NCBI GenBank assembly: GCA_942492025.1
Contig: CALODJ010000008.1
Location: forward strand, 62,001 to 126,000
Direction of reading: 5' to 3'
Length of the DNA: 64,000 nucleotides
Source of the DNA: JABDQW01 sp942492025
Lineage (GTDB): Bacteria > Pseudomonadota > Gammaproteobacteria > SZUA-229
This document shows positions 55,680 through 63,815 of this stretch, one piece after another; position 1 is the first letter of the stretch, and each line of letters begins with the position of its first letter. Position numbers and translations under genes: made by a program. The notes under the pieces are model-generated. The model was not told the DNA's origin. It saw nothing but the letters and a program-made list of their open reading frames with translations, and ran no database searches.

Positions 55680-56201
55680 TCACTGAATGACGAACGAATG
55701 GTAATAGGCGGCTTCGACACCTGACTTGCCACCGACGGTGTCCAGTGTCTGGTTGATGTCTTTGGTTATCTCGACCAGCAGCTGTTCCTTGCCTTCACGT
55801 GTATTCATTTCTTCTGAACTTTGATTGTCGACCAGCATTAATAGATTGCTGCGTATCGCTGGATTATGTTCTTTGATGTCATCGATGACTTCCCTGTCCC
55901 GTGCCATCACTTCAAGCGAGAATTGCATGAATCGCGCCTGTTTCTGGTCGCGAAAGCTGACCACGAACTTCGGGTCCATGGAATGGTAGATGGGTGGTTC
56001 GGCCGATGCGGCCGCAGCGGATTCACCGTCCGCATCACCCTCTGCCGCCTGTTGCGATTTGTCGTCACCACCGAGTAAGAACACTACGCCTCCGGCGATA
56101 CCACCACTCAGCACAATCGACAATACGACAGCCACGATGACGATTTTCATGGTCGAGTTGCCACCTTTGTTATTGCTTTCCTCGTTGTCTTTATCTGCCA
56201 T
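55680..56201 (-). CDS. fliL: Flagellar basal-body protein FliL
   Basis: A stator-associated membrane protein; 173 residues from the ATG at 56201, with an in-frame GTG three codons earlier. One TM (IVIVAVVLSIVLSGGIAGGVVFLLGG), then the periplasmic stomatin-like domain with DPKFVVSFRDQKQARFMQFSLEVMARD. A sigma-54-type promoter lies about 80 bp upstream, so it heads the fliL-to-fliA string. Confidence 0.94.
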   Translation of the reverse strand: MADKDNEESNNKGGNSTMKIVIVAVVLSIVLSGGIAGGVVFLLGGDDKSQQAAEGDADGESAAAASAEPPIYHSMDPKFVVSFRDQKQARFMQFSLEVMARDREVIDDIKEHNPAIRSNLLMLVDNQSSEEMNTREGKEQLLVEITKDINQTLDTVGGKSGVEAAYYHSFVIQ

Positions 56202-56280
56202 AACCTTCACAACTGTCTACAAGTAAAAAAAATATCCTTGTTGGTTTTTGTCTGACTTCATTGTCTAGTGCCTAACACTG

Positions 56281-56296
56281 AGCAAATCCCATGCCA
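56281..56296 (-). promoter_or_regulatory. Sigma-54 promoter upstream of fliL
   Basis: TGGCATGGGATTTGCT on the minus strand: TGGCA and TTGC at exact -24/-12 spacing (GG and GC 10 bases apart). The start point would be about 70 bases before the fliL ATG. RpoN control is usual for this class of flagellar operon. Confidence 0.75.
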
Positions 56297-56476
56297 GGAT
56301 GCATCAGTACTACATCGCTTTAATATTCAGCGACTTATAAACGGCGTCTTTTTGTGTGATAGATTTTTGGCTCGAGAAAACAGCCCCGCGCCGGAAACTT
56401 GGCAGAGTGGCGGCTGCGTTGTAACCATGGTATGTGTTAGGTATTTTGTTGATGACATTAAGCGTTTACAACGTAC

Positions 56477-56544
56477 GGTACGCCGTGCGAACCGAAATCA
56501 GTACAACACGCATAATGACTGCAGGTCGGTGCGCACGGCGCACC
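56477..56544. repeat. Inverted pair of GGTGCGC-type palindromes
   Basis: GGTACGCCGTGCGAACC (56477-56493) and GGTGCGCACGGCGCACC (56528-56544), followed by CTACC. The second is a near-perfect palindrome. This looks like a decayed MITE of a kind widespread in proteobacteria. Confidence 0.5.
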
Positions 56545-56599
56545 CTACCTCACGCTCGTATAAAGGAACGGCCCTTTGCGTCTATTGAAGGTAAGCTGT

Positions 56600-56653
56600 A
56601 GCGAGGCGATTGCCACGTCGCTATCGCGACTCGCAAAGACGCGGAAATGACGG
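56600..56653 (-). repeat. GTCATTGCGAG-like intergenic repeat
   Basis: On the minus strand CCGTCATTTCCGCGTCTTTG, then GCGAGTCGCGATAGCGACGT and GGCAATCGCCTCGC. It resembles the common dispersed repeat GTCATTGCGAG...GCGACGTGGCAATC. Confidence 0.45.
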
Positions 56654-56695
56654 TTTGGAGTAAAGCCAGGATGACCCGAAATACCGTGCGTTATA

Positions 56696-56727
56696 CAAGC
56701 CTGCCTGTTACGTTTCAGGCGGGCTTG
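56696..56727. terminator. 12-bp hairpin after the fliK transcription unit
   Basis: CAAGCCTGCCTG, 8-base loop, CAGGCGGGCTTG, one G-U pair. It lies about 40 bases after the stop of the gene at 56768. There is no strong T-run, so termination is only possible. Confidence 0.45.
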
Positions 56728-56729
56728 TT

Positions 56730-56770
56730 CCTGCGCCTGCTCCCGTGATCCTGGTGAGAAATGCGGGTTA
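56730..56770 (-). repeat. Left arm of the dispersed repeat (copy 7)
   Basis: On the minus strand the stop TAA is followed directly by CCCGCATTTCTCACCAGG and then ATCACGGGAGCAGGCGCAGG. All 38 bases after the stop equal the left arm of the copy at 45595. Confidence 0.7.
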
Positions 56771-57232
56771 ACGTTCCTTATCGTACAGAATGACCGGATA
56801 GATATCCGGCATGTAGTACTCGGGCGGATAGCGGTACGGCCTGCCTGTCCCGTATCCTCGCTGCCTGTAAGCGTTATCGTTCCCCCGGGTCGAGTACGTC
56901 CTGTAGCGTTTGCCCTGACGCGTTGAATCCACATCGTCGTGCAGCTCTAGATCGAATGATAGTTTCTGCGTCACCACATCATTCTTTTCCGGCAGCCCTT
57001 CCACCACGTAGTAAGCCGTTTTGCCCTGTTCGTCCTTGTCCGCGATGACATGCATCTCAACGTGAACATTTTTGATCACTACTGGCACTGACGGGTCATC
57101 AGATGGCTGCTCGATGGTTTGAAGCTGGTAACGAAGATCACGCAAAAATTCCTTCAGTGGCAGTTTATCGGCGGCGTGTACGCCCAGTGTCGCGCACATG
57201 AGCAGGGTAATGCCCGGTATTCTCATGATCAT
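56768..57232 (-). CDS. Secreted protein of unknown function, Trypco2-like, in the flagellar locus
   Basis: 154 residues with a signal peptide (MRIPGITLLMCATLGVHAAD). The mature N-terminal part, PLKEFLRDLRYQLQTIEQP...VIKNVHVEMHVIADKDEQGKTAYYVVEGL...KLSFDLEL, has the pattern of the trypsin-co-occurring domain 2 (Trypco2). The C-terminal 50 residues are Tyr, Arg and Gly rich. It follows fliK by 6 bp and shares its promoter. The function in motility or elsewhere is unknown. Confidence 0.65.
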   Translation of the reverse strand: MIMRIPGITLLMCATLGVHAADKLPLKEFLRDLRYQLQTIEQPSDDPSVPVVIKNVHVEMHVIADKDEQGKTAYYVVEGLPEKNDVVTQKLSFDLELHDDVDSTRQGKRYRTYSTRGNDNAYRQRGYGTGRPYRYPPEYYMPDIYPVILYDKER

Positions 57233-57238
57233 AAGTGG

Positions 57239-58642
57239 TTATATGTAGTAATCGACCAGGCTTTCGCTGAGCGCTTGAGTCACCGTGTTGTGCTTGGCAG
57301 CCGTGTCCGTGTCGGTTGACAAACCGTCATCGCCGGTGCCAAAAGATATGCCGGATGCAAGCCCGCTGTTGTCCTGATCAGACTGCCCGAATGCGTTGTG
57401 ATGCTGCTCGGCAAATGAGTGTTGTGAAATATTCGCGTCAGCCAGGTTCAATCCTTTATCTCCCAGCATCTCGCGTAATCTTGGCAGTGCCAGCTCGACG
57501 GCCTCCCTCACGTCCGCATGACGACTGGTGAAGGCCACGTTTACCTGGTCGTTGTCCATGTCGATGCGTACCTCGAGCGGGCCCAGGTTGGCCGGATTGA
57601 GTCGGATCTCGGCCCTGCTGATATTCTGGTTAACCATCCAGAGTATCTGTTTGCCCATGCCCTGGCCCCAGTCCGCTTTTCCAAAGGTCTCCGTTATTGC
57701 GGTCTGGCCGTTGCTGGCCACCGACTCCGCTGAGCCGCCAGCCTGCACCATTGGCGAACGCGCCAGCGAAGCCTGCAAAGCATCCGTCGAAGCCGCTGGC
57801 GTTGTGTTCAACAGGGCTTCAACTGGCAACTTTTGTGCTGCGAGCTCAGTGGGTTGATTCACGGCAAGCGACTGCATGCGTGATGTGAACAAGCGGTCAG
57901 TCTCACTGAGTAAGGCGTCTATGTTCGATGCCGGCTGACCATCGGCCGTTTCGGCAAAGCTGATCGGTTGCATCAATCCGGCTTTGGCAGTCCTGCCCCT
58001 GCCGGTCGCATCGGCATTCTGTTCCGGGTTCAACGCAGCCACTAGTGTACGTGCCAACGGCAAAAGCGTCAGAGCCGGTGTTTCAGCTTTGTTCATCGTC
58101 TGCGTTGTCTGCACGGTCACGGCCGGTTCGATCGTTCGCGGTCTGCTGTCAACGGCCAGGTTCTTGTCCACGGCCAGGGTCTTGTCGACTCCAGCTGTGT
58201 CCGCTGATTGCGATACAGTTTTTGTGACCAGCTTCGCAGGATCGGTGACGGCTGCAGCATCAGCAGACATTGCGACGGGCTCTGCCACTGCCTGCGGCGT
58301 TCCCAGCGGCAAACCGGATAGCAACAGCGTGTCTGCTTGCGTTTGCTCCACTGCCGTTTGCGGCAACGATTCCGGGGGGATGGATGCTGCCGCAAGCTCG
58401 GCAAGCGGCAATGCATTGCCGCCTGCGTCAGGCCCACCCAAAGCGCCATCCTGCATGATAGCCGCCTCTAGCACGCTGTTGAGCGAATCGATAAAAGCGG
58501 CGGACTTTTCCGGTAGATCGTCCGAAATACCGCTGAATCCAGCTGTCAGGCCTGTTTCAGCGCCTGTTTTCGTAGCCGCGGCCGTTTTCAGATCGCTGGC
58601 TGAGTGACTTTGAATTAAACCAAGCGGCATCAGATCTTTCAT
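57239..58642 (-). CDS. fliK: Flagellar hook-length control protein FliK
   Basis: Measures hook length and triggers the FlhB switch; 467 residues from the ATG at 58642 (GAGAG upstream; a TTG at 58657 would leave almost no leader). The long N-terminal part is Ala/Thr/Ser rich and includes a short repeat (DKTLAVDKNLAVD). The conserved C-terminal domain has EIRLNPANLGPLEVRIDMDNDQVNVAF. A sigma-54-type promoter precedes it. Confidence 0.92.
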   Translation of the reverse strand: MKDLMPLGLIQSHSASDLKTAAATKTGAETGLTAGFSGISDDLPEKSAAFIDSLNSVLEAAIMQDGALGGPDAGGNALPLAELAAASIPPESLPQTAVEQTQADTLLLSGLPLGTPQAVAEPVAMSADAAAVTDPAKLVTKTVSQSADTAGVDKTLAVDKNLAVDSRPRTIEPAVTVQTTQTMNKAETPALTLLPLARTLVAALNPEQNADATGRGRTAKAGLMQPISFAETADGQPASNIDALLSETDRLFTSRMQSLAVNQPTELAAQKLPVEALLNTTPAASTDALQASLARSPMVQAGGSAESVASNGQTAITETFGKADWGQGMGKQILWMVNQNISRAEIRLNPANLGPLEVRIDMDNDQVNVAFTSRHADVREAVELALPRLREMLGDKGLNLADANISQHSFAEQHHNAFGQSDQDNSGLASGISFGTGDDGLSTDTDTAAKHNTVTQALSESLVDYYI

Positions 58643-58679
58643 TGTTACTCTCGACAATGCGTGAAGTTATCGTTAACAG

Positions 58680-58695
58680 TGCAAGGCTTATGCCA
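58680..58695 (-). promoter_or_regulatory. Sigma-54 promoter upstream of fliK
   Basis: TGGCATAAGCCTTGCA on the minus strand: TGGCA and TTGCA at exact -24/-12 spacing. It sits between the fliJ stop and fliK, giving a leader of about 27 bases to the ATG. Confidence 0.75.
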
Positions 58696-58710
58696 AGAAT
58701 ATGCAAGCGA

Positions 58711-59160
58711 TCAAGTATCCGACAGAACACCGTTGCCTGAATCTTTCGGGCGATCATCCTGTTCTCGCTGTTCCCGTTCATCCCGCTTGCGATTTTCCAC
58801 CTGCTGTCTGTTTTCGACGACCTTGTCAATCATCATGCTATGGCCATGCCGGTTGTGCCATTCGCTCTGGCTCTGTTCACAATGCTGGCGACTGGTCCGT
58901 AACAGCTGGCGTTGCTGCGTGACAGCCGTATCGAGCCGTCTCAGGAACAGCTGGTAGTCCCTCAGCTGTACCACCGACACGCCCTGTTTGCCGGCTGCCT
59001 GAAAACCGGCGATATACTGTTCGCGATATTCGAGCAGGTCATCGAGTTTTTTCTGCTGCTGCTCCACCTGACGCAGGCAGTCTCCCAACTGGCGGGCCGC
59101 ATTACGTTCCTGTTGATGCGCAATCCTGGCTACCGGTCGCAGGCGACGCGAATCTTTCAT
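58711..59160 (-). CDS. fliJ: Flagellar export chaperone FliJ
   Basis: A coiled-coil stalk that docks the FliI ATPase to FlhA; 149 residues, almost all helical with many Gln, Arg and Glu (QLGDCLRQVEQQQKKLDDLLEYREQY). The start overlaps the fliI stop (ATGA). Confidence 0.9.
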   Translation of the reverse strand: MKDSRRLRPVARIAHQQERNAARQLGDCLRQVEQQQKKLDDLLEYREQYIAGFQAAGKQGVSVVQLRDYQLFLRRLDTAVTQQRQLLRTSRQHCEQSQSEWHNRHGHSMMIDKVVENRQQVENRKRDEREQREQDDRPKDSGNGVLSDT

Positions 59161-60548
59161 GGTGCGGCTCCCCCGGGTTCAAGCAGGTTCAGATCACCCC
59201 CGACCGTCTGCAACATGCCCTGCAGACTCTGTTCGAACGATACGGCTACGCTGCTGTCCTGTCGCAAGAACTGCATCAGACGAGGATAGTACAAAATGGC
59301 CTCATCCACCTCGGCATTCGTACCCGTTTGATAAGCGCCTACACTGATCAGGTCCTGGTTTTGCTGGTAGGCCGAATACAAACGTTTGAACCGGTTCGCT
59401 GCCGCCTGGTGTTCCGCAGATACAACATCGTTCATCACCCGGCTGACCGAAGCCTCGACGTCTATCGCAGGATAGCGTCCCGATTCCGCGATTTTTCTGG
59501 ACAGAACGATGTGGCCATCCAGTACGGCGCGAGAAGCATCGACAATCGGATCATTGGGATCATCACCCTCGGCGAGCACGGTATAAATAGCCGTGATAGA
59601 TCCACCCTTTTCACCATTGTTCCCGGCCCGTTCCACCAACTGTGGAAGTTTTGCGAAAACCGAAGGTGGATAACCCTTGGTCGCTGGTGGCTCACCGATG
59701 GCCAGCGCAATCTCACGCTGCGCCTGGGCAAAACGTGTCAGCGAATCCATCAGCAACAGCACCTGTAAACCCTGGTCGCGAAAATATTCGGCGACAGTCG
59801 TCGCCAGCCAGGCGCCGTGCAGTCGCATCAGCGGCGAATTGTCAGCCGGACTGGCAACAACAACGGCACGTGCAAGCCCGTGCTCTCCCAGAATATTTTC
59901 AACGAAGTCCTTGACCTCTCGGCCACGTTCACCGATCAGCCCCACCACGATAACGTCTGCATCGGTATAACGGGTCATCATACCCAGCAGGATACTCTTA
60001 CCGACACCACTTCCGGCGAACAGTCCAAGCCGTTGCCCCCTACCGACAGTCAGCAGCGCGTTAATTGCAGACACACCGACATCCAGCGGATCCTTAATCG
60101 ACCAGCGCGCCAGTGGATTAACCGGCCGGCCCGCCAGCGGCAGACTGTTATTGCAGCGCAGCGGGCCTTTACTGTCGAGCGGTTTACCCGATGCATCGAT
60201 GACACGACCCAGCAATTGATCACCAACACTTGCCTCGTACATGCCCTGACCGGGAATCACCCGTGCATTCGGGTACAAACCACGTATATCGCTGGTCGGC
60301 ATCAGATACAAGCGTTCACCGGAAAAACCAACGACCTCGGCTTCTATCTGCCCCTCCGGGGACGACACCATACAACGCGAACCAATCGCGGCCTGGCAGC
60401 CAACCGCCTCCAGTGTGAGGCCGACCATGCGCGTGACCTTGCCTTCGACTGTCAATGGTACCTTGTTATCTGCCCGCGACTTGTAGTCCTGTAGTATCTC
60501 GCACCATATCGGGCTACGCTGGTATTCCGGTCGGGTAGAAATGCGCAC
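59157..60548 (-). CDS. fliI: Flagellar export ATPase FliI
   Basis: An F1-beta-like ATPase of the export apparatus; 463 residues, GTG start. The P-loop GSGVGKS is at residues 179-185, with GERGREVKDFVE and LLMDSLTRFAQAQREI. It lies 5 bp after fliH. Confidence 0.97.
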   Translation of the reverse strand: MRISTRPEYQRSPIWCEILQDYKSRADNKVPLTVEGKVTRMVGLTLEAVGCQAAIGSRCMVSSPEGQIEAEVVGFSGERLYLMPTSDIRGLYPNARVIPGQGMYEASVGDQLLGRVIDASGKPLDSKGPLRCNNSLPLAGRPVNPLARWSIKDPLDVGVSAINALLTVGRGQRLGLFAGSGVGKSILLGMMTRYTDADVIVVGLIGERGREVKDFVENILGEHGLARAVVVASPADNSPLMRLHGAWLATTVAEYFRDQGLQVLLLMDSLTRFAQAQREIALAIGEPPATKGYPPSVFAKLPQLVERAGNNGEKGGSITAIYTVLAEGDDPNDPIVDASRAVLDGHIVLSRKIAESGRYPAIDVEASVSRVMNDVVSAEHQAAANRFKRLYSAYQQNQDLISVGAYQTGTNAEVDEAILYYPRLMQFLRQDSSVAVSFEQSLQGMLQTVGGDLNLLEPGGAAP

Positions 60549-60553
60549 GGTAA

Positions 60554-61177
60554 TCAGTCGACCTCGCGCTCGTTACCCAGAACGGCAGCGATGGCGGCAT
60601 TGATCCGGTTCTCAACGGTGGCGTCAATGCGTGAGGTATTCGTCGAGACACGACAACCACCCCGGCTGAGCAGCGGGTCGTCGACAATCTGCCAGGGTGC
60701 ATCGGCATCCGATGGCAGCAGGGCGGTGCGAACCAGCGCCGCATCCTCCGGATGCATTTCAAGTCGAACATCACCTGTTGTCACGGGCAACAGACTCAAT
60801 GCCTCTTTAACGACAGCAACTATTTCACCCGGTGAAGTTTTCAGTTCACGCCGAATCATCTGCCGGGCCACGGCCATTGACAGATCGACCAGCTCATCGA
60901 CGACCTGTTTGTCCAGACTCCGCAATGGCGTGGCCAATGTGGTCATCAACGACTGCAAATGTTCAATGTGTTCACTGATTTCATGCTGTCCCTGTTCCAG
61001 TCCTTCCTGATAACCCCGGGTAAAACCTTGTTCATAGGCATCCTGTTCGATCTGACTCTGCTGTTTCCTGGTACGCAGGCTGTTGGTCCCAGTGGCTGAA
61101 TTATTTAGTTGGGGCGCCTGCCAGGTCTGACAGCCGCCGGATGAATTGCCGTCGAGGATCTTAGACATATTCATCAT
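60554..61177 (-). CDS. fliH: Flagellar export regulator FliH
   Basis: Binds FliI and links it to the C-ring; 207 residues. Helical N-terminal half with QEGLEQGQHEISEHIEHLQS, and a C-terminal V-ATPase-E-like domain with DPLLSRGGCRVST. The start overlaps the fliG end by 17 bp. Confidence 0.93.
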   Translation of the reverse strand: MMNMSKILDGNSSGGCQTWQAPQLNNSATGTNSLRTRKQQSQIEQDAYEQGFTRGYQEGLEQGQHEISEHIEHLQSLMTTLATPLRSLDKQVVDELVDLSMAVARQMIRRELKTSPGEIVAVVKEALSLLPVTTGDVRLEMHPEDAALVRTALLPSDADAPWQIVDDPLLSRGGCRVSTNTSRIDATVENRINAAIAAVLGNEREVD

Positions 61178-62162
61178 CTCCCTTACCGCCTAATGAGATG
61201 TCCCCTGCTTCCGCCATGCGTGCTGCCACATCGAGAATTTCTTTCTGTGCCACCTCAACATCCTTGAGACGAACAGGTCCCTTGGCGTCGAGATCCTCTC
61301 GCATCATCTCTGCTGCACGTGAAGACATATTGCCGAATATCTTGTCTTTCATCGCATCATCAGCCCCCTTCAGTGCAACGATCAAGGTGTCCGATTGCAC
61401 CTCGCGAAGAATCGACTGAATGCCGCGATCATCAACAGCCAGCAGATTCTCAAACACAAACATCTTGTCCGAAATTTCCTCGGCGAGTTCGGCATCCTTT
61501 TCAGTGATCGACGCTGTAATCGCAGCTTCCGTGTCGCTGTCAACCAGGTTCAGAATACTGGCCGCCGTTTTGATGCCACCCACACCCATGCTTTTTGAAC
61601 TGGCACTGTTCGTAAGCTGCTTCTCCAGTACTTCGTTCAAATCATCCAGTGCATTAGGCGACACGTTATCCAGCGTTGCGATTCGCATAACAACATCCGA
61701 ACGGCTGTTCTCCGGTACGTGCATCAATATTTCAGCGGCATGATCACTTTCAAGCGTCGACAGAACAATGGCGATAATTTGGGGGTGTTCGTTTGATATC
61801 ACTTCGGCAACAACGCGGGGATCCATCCATTTTAACGATTCCAGCCCTTTGCTGGTTTTCCCTTCAAGGATGCGATCCAGCAACCCGGTGGCTTTGTCCT
61901 CTCCGAGGGCACCAATCAGGACTTTTCGCACATACTCGATCGAATCAACACCGACGGCTGATTGGCCCTGCAAAATCTCGGCAAATTCACCGAGCACAGC
62001 ATGGACTTTCTCGTTCGACACATTGTTCAGTGATGCCATGGCCGAACCGATCTCCTGCACTTCCTTGGGTCCCATATGCTTCAGCACCTCAGCCGCACCA
62101 TGCTCACCCAGGCTCATCATGAAAATCGCCGCGCGCTCCGACCCAGAGATGTTGTCAGTCAC
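61161..62162 (-). CDS. fliG: Flagellar motor switch protein FliG
   Basis: Torque-generating C-ring protein; 333 residues from the GTG at 62162 (VTDNISGSERAAIFMMSLGEHGAAEVLKHM), two bases before the fliF stop region. A longer frame overlapping fliF by 83 bp is not supported by homology. The FliG_M EHPQIIA motif and the C-terminal charged helix region are present. Confidence 0.96.
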   Translation of the reverse strand: MTDNISGSERAAIFMMSLGEHGAAEVLKHMGPKEVQEIGSAMASLNNVSNEKVHAVLGEFAEILQGQSAVGVDSIEYVRKVLIGALGEDKATGLLDRILEGKTSKGLESLKWMDPRVVAEVISNEHPQIIAIVLSTLESDHAAEILMHVPENSRSDVVMRIATLDNVSPNALDDLNEVLEKQLTNSASSKSMGVGGIKTAASILNLVDSDTEAAITASITEKDAELAEEISDKMFVFENLLAVDDRGIQSILREVQSDTLIVALKGADDAMKDKIFGNMSSRAAEMMREDLDAKGPVRLKDVEVAQKEILDVAARMAEAGDISLGGKGDDEYV

Positions 62163-62163
62163 C

Positions 62164-63780
62164 TTATTCTTCCTTGGATACCCAGGTATTGAGCACCTGT
62201 GCGACGCGCTTGGGATCTTCCTTTGCCATCGTGCTGGCCATTTCAAGCAGTTGTTTTCCGCTCGCCTGTGACTGGTTGCTCAGTGTCAGCTGATCTTCAC
62301 CCAGTGCCAGTTGACCTGCTGACTGCCCGGCAGGCAGTGCCTGAGCCGCCGAGTATTTGCCCTGCGTAGACAGGTTACGCAGCATTGGCCTGAGCACACC
62401 GAAAGCGATGAATAGCACCGCCAGAGCACCCAGTAACTGTTTGACGAGACTCAGTAACCAGGCCTGTTCCCAGATTGGCACATCGGGAAGTGGTTCGACT
62501 TCTGCCGGCAACTGGAAGGGTGTGTTGACCACATTGATCGTATCGCCGCGCGCTTGATTCAAACCGACGGCTTCCCTGACCAGCGCCGTGATGCGTTCCA
62601 TTTCACTGTTTTCCAGCGGCATTCTTTCGGTCTCGCCCTCTTTGTTCTGTGCCAGCCGGTAATCGACCACGACCGCAACAGACAGTTTATTCAAGGATAC
62701 CGGTGACTTACGGGTATGGCTGATCGTTCGATCGACCTCATAGTTCCTGACCGATCGCGATGTGTTACGTATCGGCTGTGCAGCTGTCGCTTCTTGTGTC
62801 TGAAAGTCTTCGGTCGTACCGGCTGGCGGAGGCTGGTTACTCAGTGCGCCGGGTATACCCATGGCGGCCGGCGTATCGGTACTTTCTTCATAGAGCTGCT
62901 CACTGCGCACGACCGTTTGTTCCGGGACGTAACTTTCCGTGGTCTGTTCCTGTGCGGTGAAATCGACATCGGCGACAACCTGTGCCCTGACACCATCCAT
63001 GCCGACAATCGGACTTATAATATCGATGATACGTTTGACATAACGCTCCTCAAGCTTGCGCGTATAATCGAATTGCGTGCTGCTCAACAACATGTCTGCA
63101 TTGGAACCCGCGTTGTTGAGCAGGCGACCTTTCTGATCGATGATGGTCACATTCTCCGCATCGAGCTCGGGTACGCTGGAAGCGACCATGTTGACAATGC
63201 CGGCGACCTGCATTTCGTCGAGCACCCTGCCCGGATACAGATTGAGCACAACCGAGACCGCCGGTTTGGCCGTTTTTCGTGCAAACGCTGACTGCTTGGG
63301 TATCGCAAGATGAACCCGTGCACTCTCGACAACATTCAACTTGCTGATCGACTGTGCCAGCTCACCTTCGAGCGCCCGTTGATAGCGTGCTTTTTGCAGA
63401 AAACTGCTACTGCCGAATCCCTGGTCTTTCTCCAGCAGCTCGAAACCCACATCACTTCCGTGTGGCAAGCCTTGCGTTGCCAGGCTCATACGCGCTTGGT
63501 GGACCTTGTCAGCCGGCACCATGATCGCACCGGCACCGCGTTCGAGTCGATATTCGATAGCTGCATCATCGAGCGCCAGTGTCACGTGTGACATATCCTT
63601 TGCACTCAGGTTACCGTATAGCATGCTGTAGTTCGGCGACTGCGACCACATGGCGATGGTCACACCCAGGGCCACGCTAACCGCGAGACCGACCATTAAT
63701 CCCAATTGTCGCAGCGCCGGCAGGGCACCAAAACCCTGCACCTGCGCTGAAACGTTCTCTGCCGACACCAATGCCATCAA
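62164..63780 (-). CDS. fliF: Flagellar MS-ring protein FliF
   Basis: Forms the MS ring; 538 residues. TM helices at about residues 28-46 and 442-462. The YscJ-like domain has the typical YSMLYGNLSAKDMSHV, and the C-terminal tail binds FliG. A gap of about 35 bp separates it from fliE. Confidence 0.96.
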   Translation of the reverse strand: MMALVSAENVSAQVQGFGALPALRQLGLMVGLAVSVALGVTIAMWSQSPNYSMLYGNLSAKDMSHVTLALDDAAIEYRLERGAGAIMVPADKVHQARMSLATQGLPHGSDVGFELLEKDQGFGSSSFLQKARYQRALEGELAQSISKLNVVESARVHLAIPKQSAFARKTAKPAVSVVLNLYPGRVLDEMQVAGIVNMVASSVPELDAENVTIIDQKGRLLNNAGSNADMLLSSTQFDYTRKLEERYVKRIIDIISPIVGMDGVRAQVVADVDFTAQEQTTESYVPEQTVVRSEQLYEESTDTPAAMGIPGALSNQPPPAGTTEDFQTQEATAAQPIRNTSRSVRNYEVDRTISHTRKSPVSLNKLSVAVVVDYRLAQNKEGETERMPLENSEMERITALVREAVGLNQARGDTINVVNTPFQLPAEVEPLPDVPIWEQAWLLSLVKQLLGALAVLFIAFGVLRPMLRNLSTQGKYSAAQALPAGQSAGQLALGEDQLTLSNQSQASGKQLLEMASTMAKEDPKRVAQVLNTWVSKEE

Positions 63781-63815
63781 TCTTTTTCCTGTTGAAGCGT
63801 ATATTTAACCAAGGG

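Larger units (their letters stand above)
56202..56767. other. Intergenic region packed with short repeats
   Basis: About 565 bases splitting the flagellar genes into two transcription units. No gene is seen. It holds the fliL promoter, two inverted GGTGCGC-type palindromes, a 'GTCATTGCGAG'-like repeat, a hairpin and a copy of the CCCGCATTTCTCA repeat, listed separately. Confidence 0.6.
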
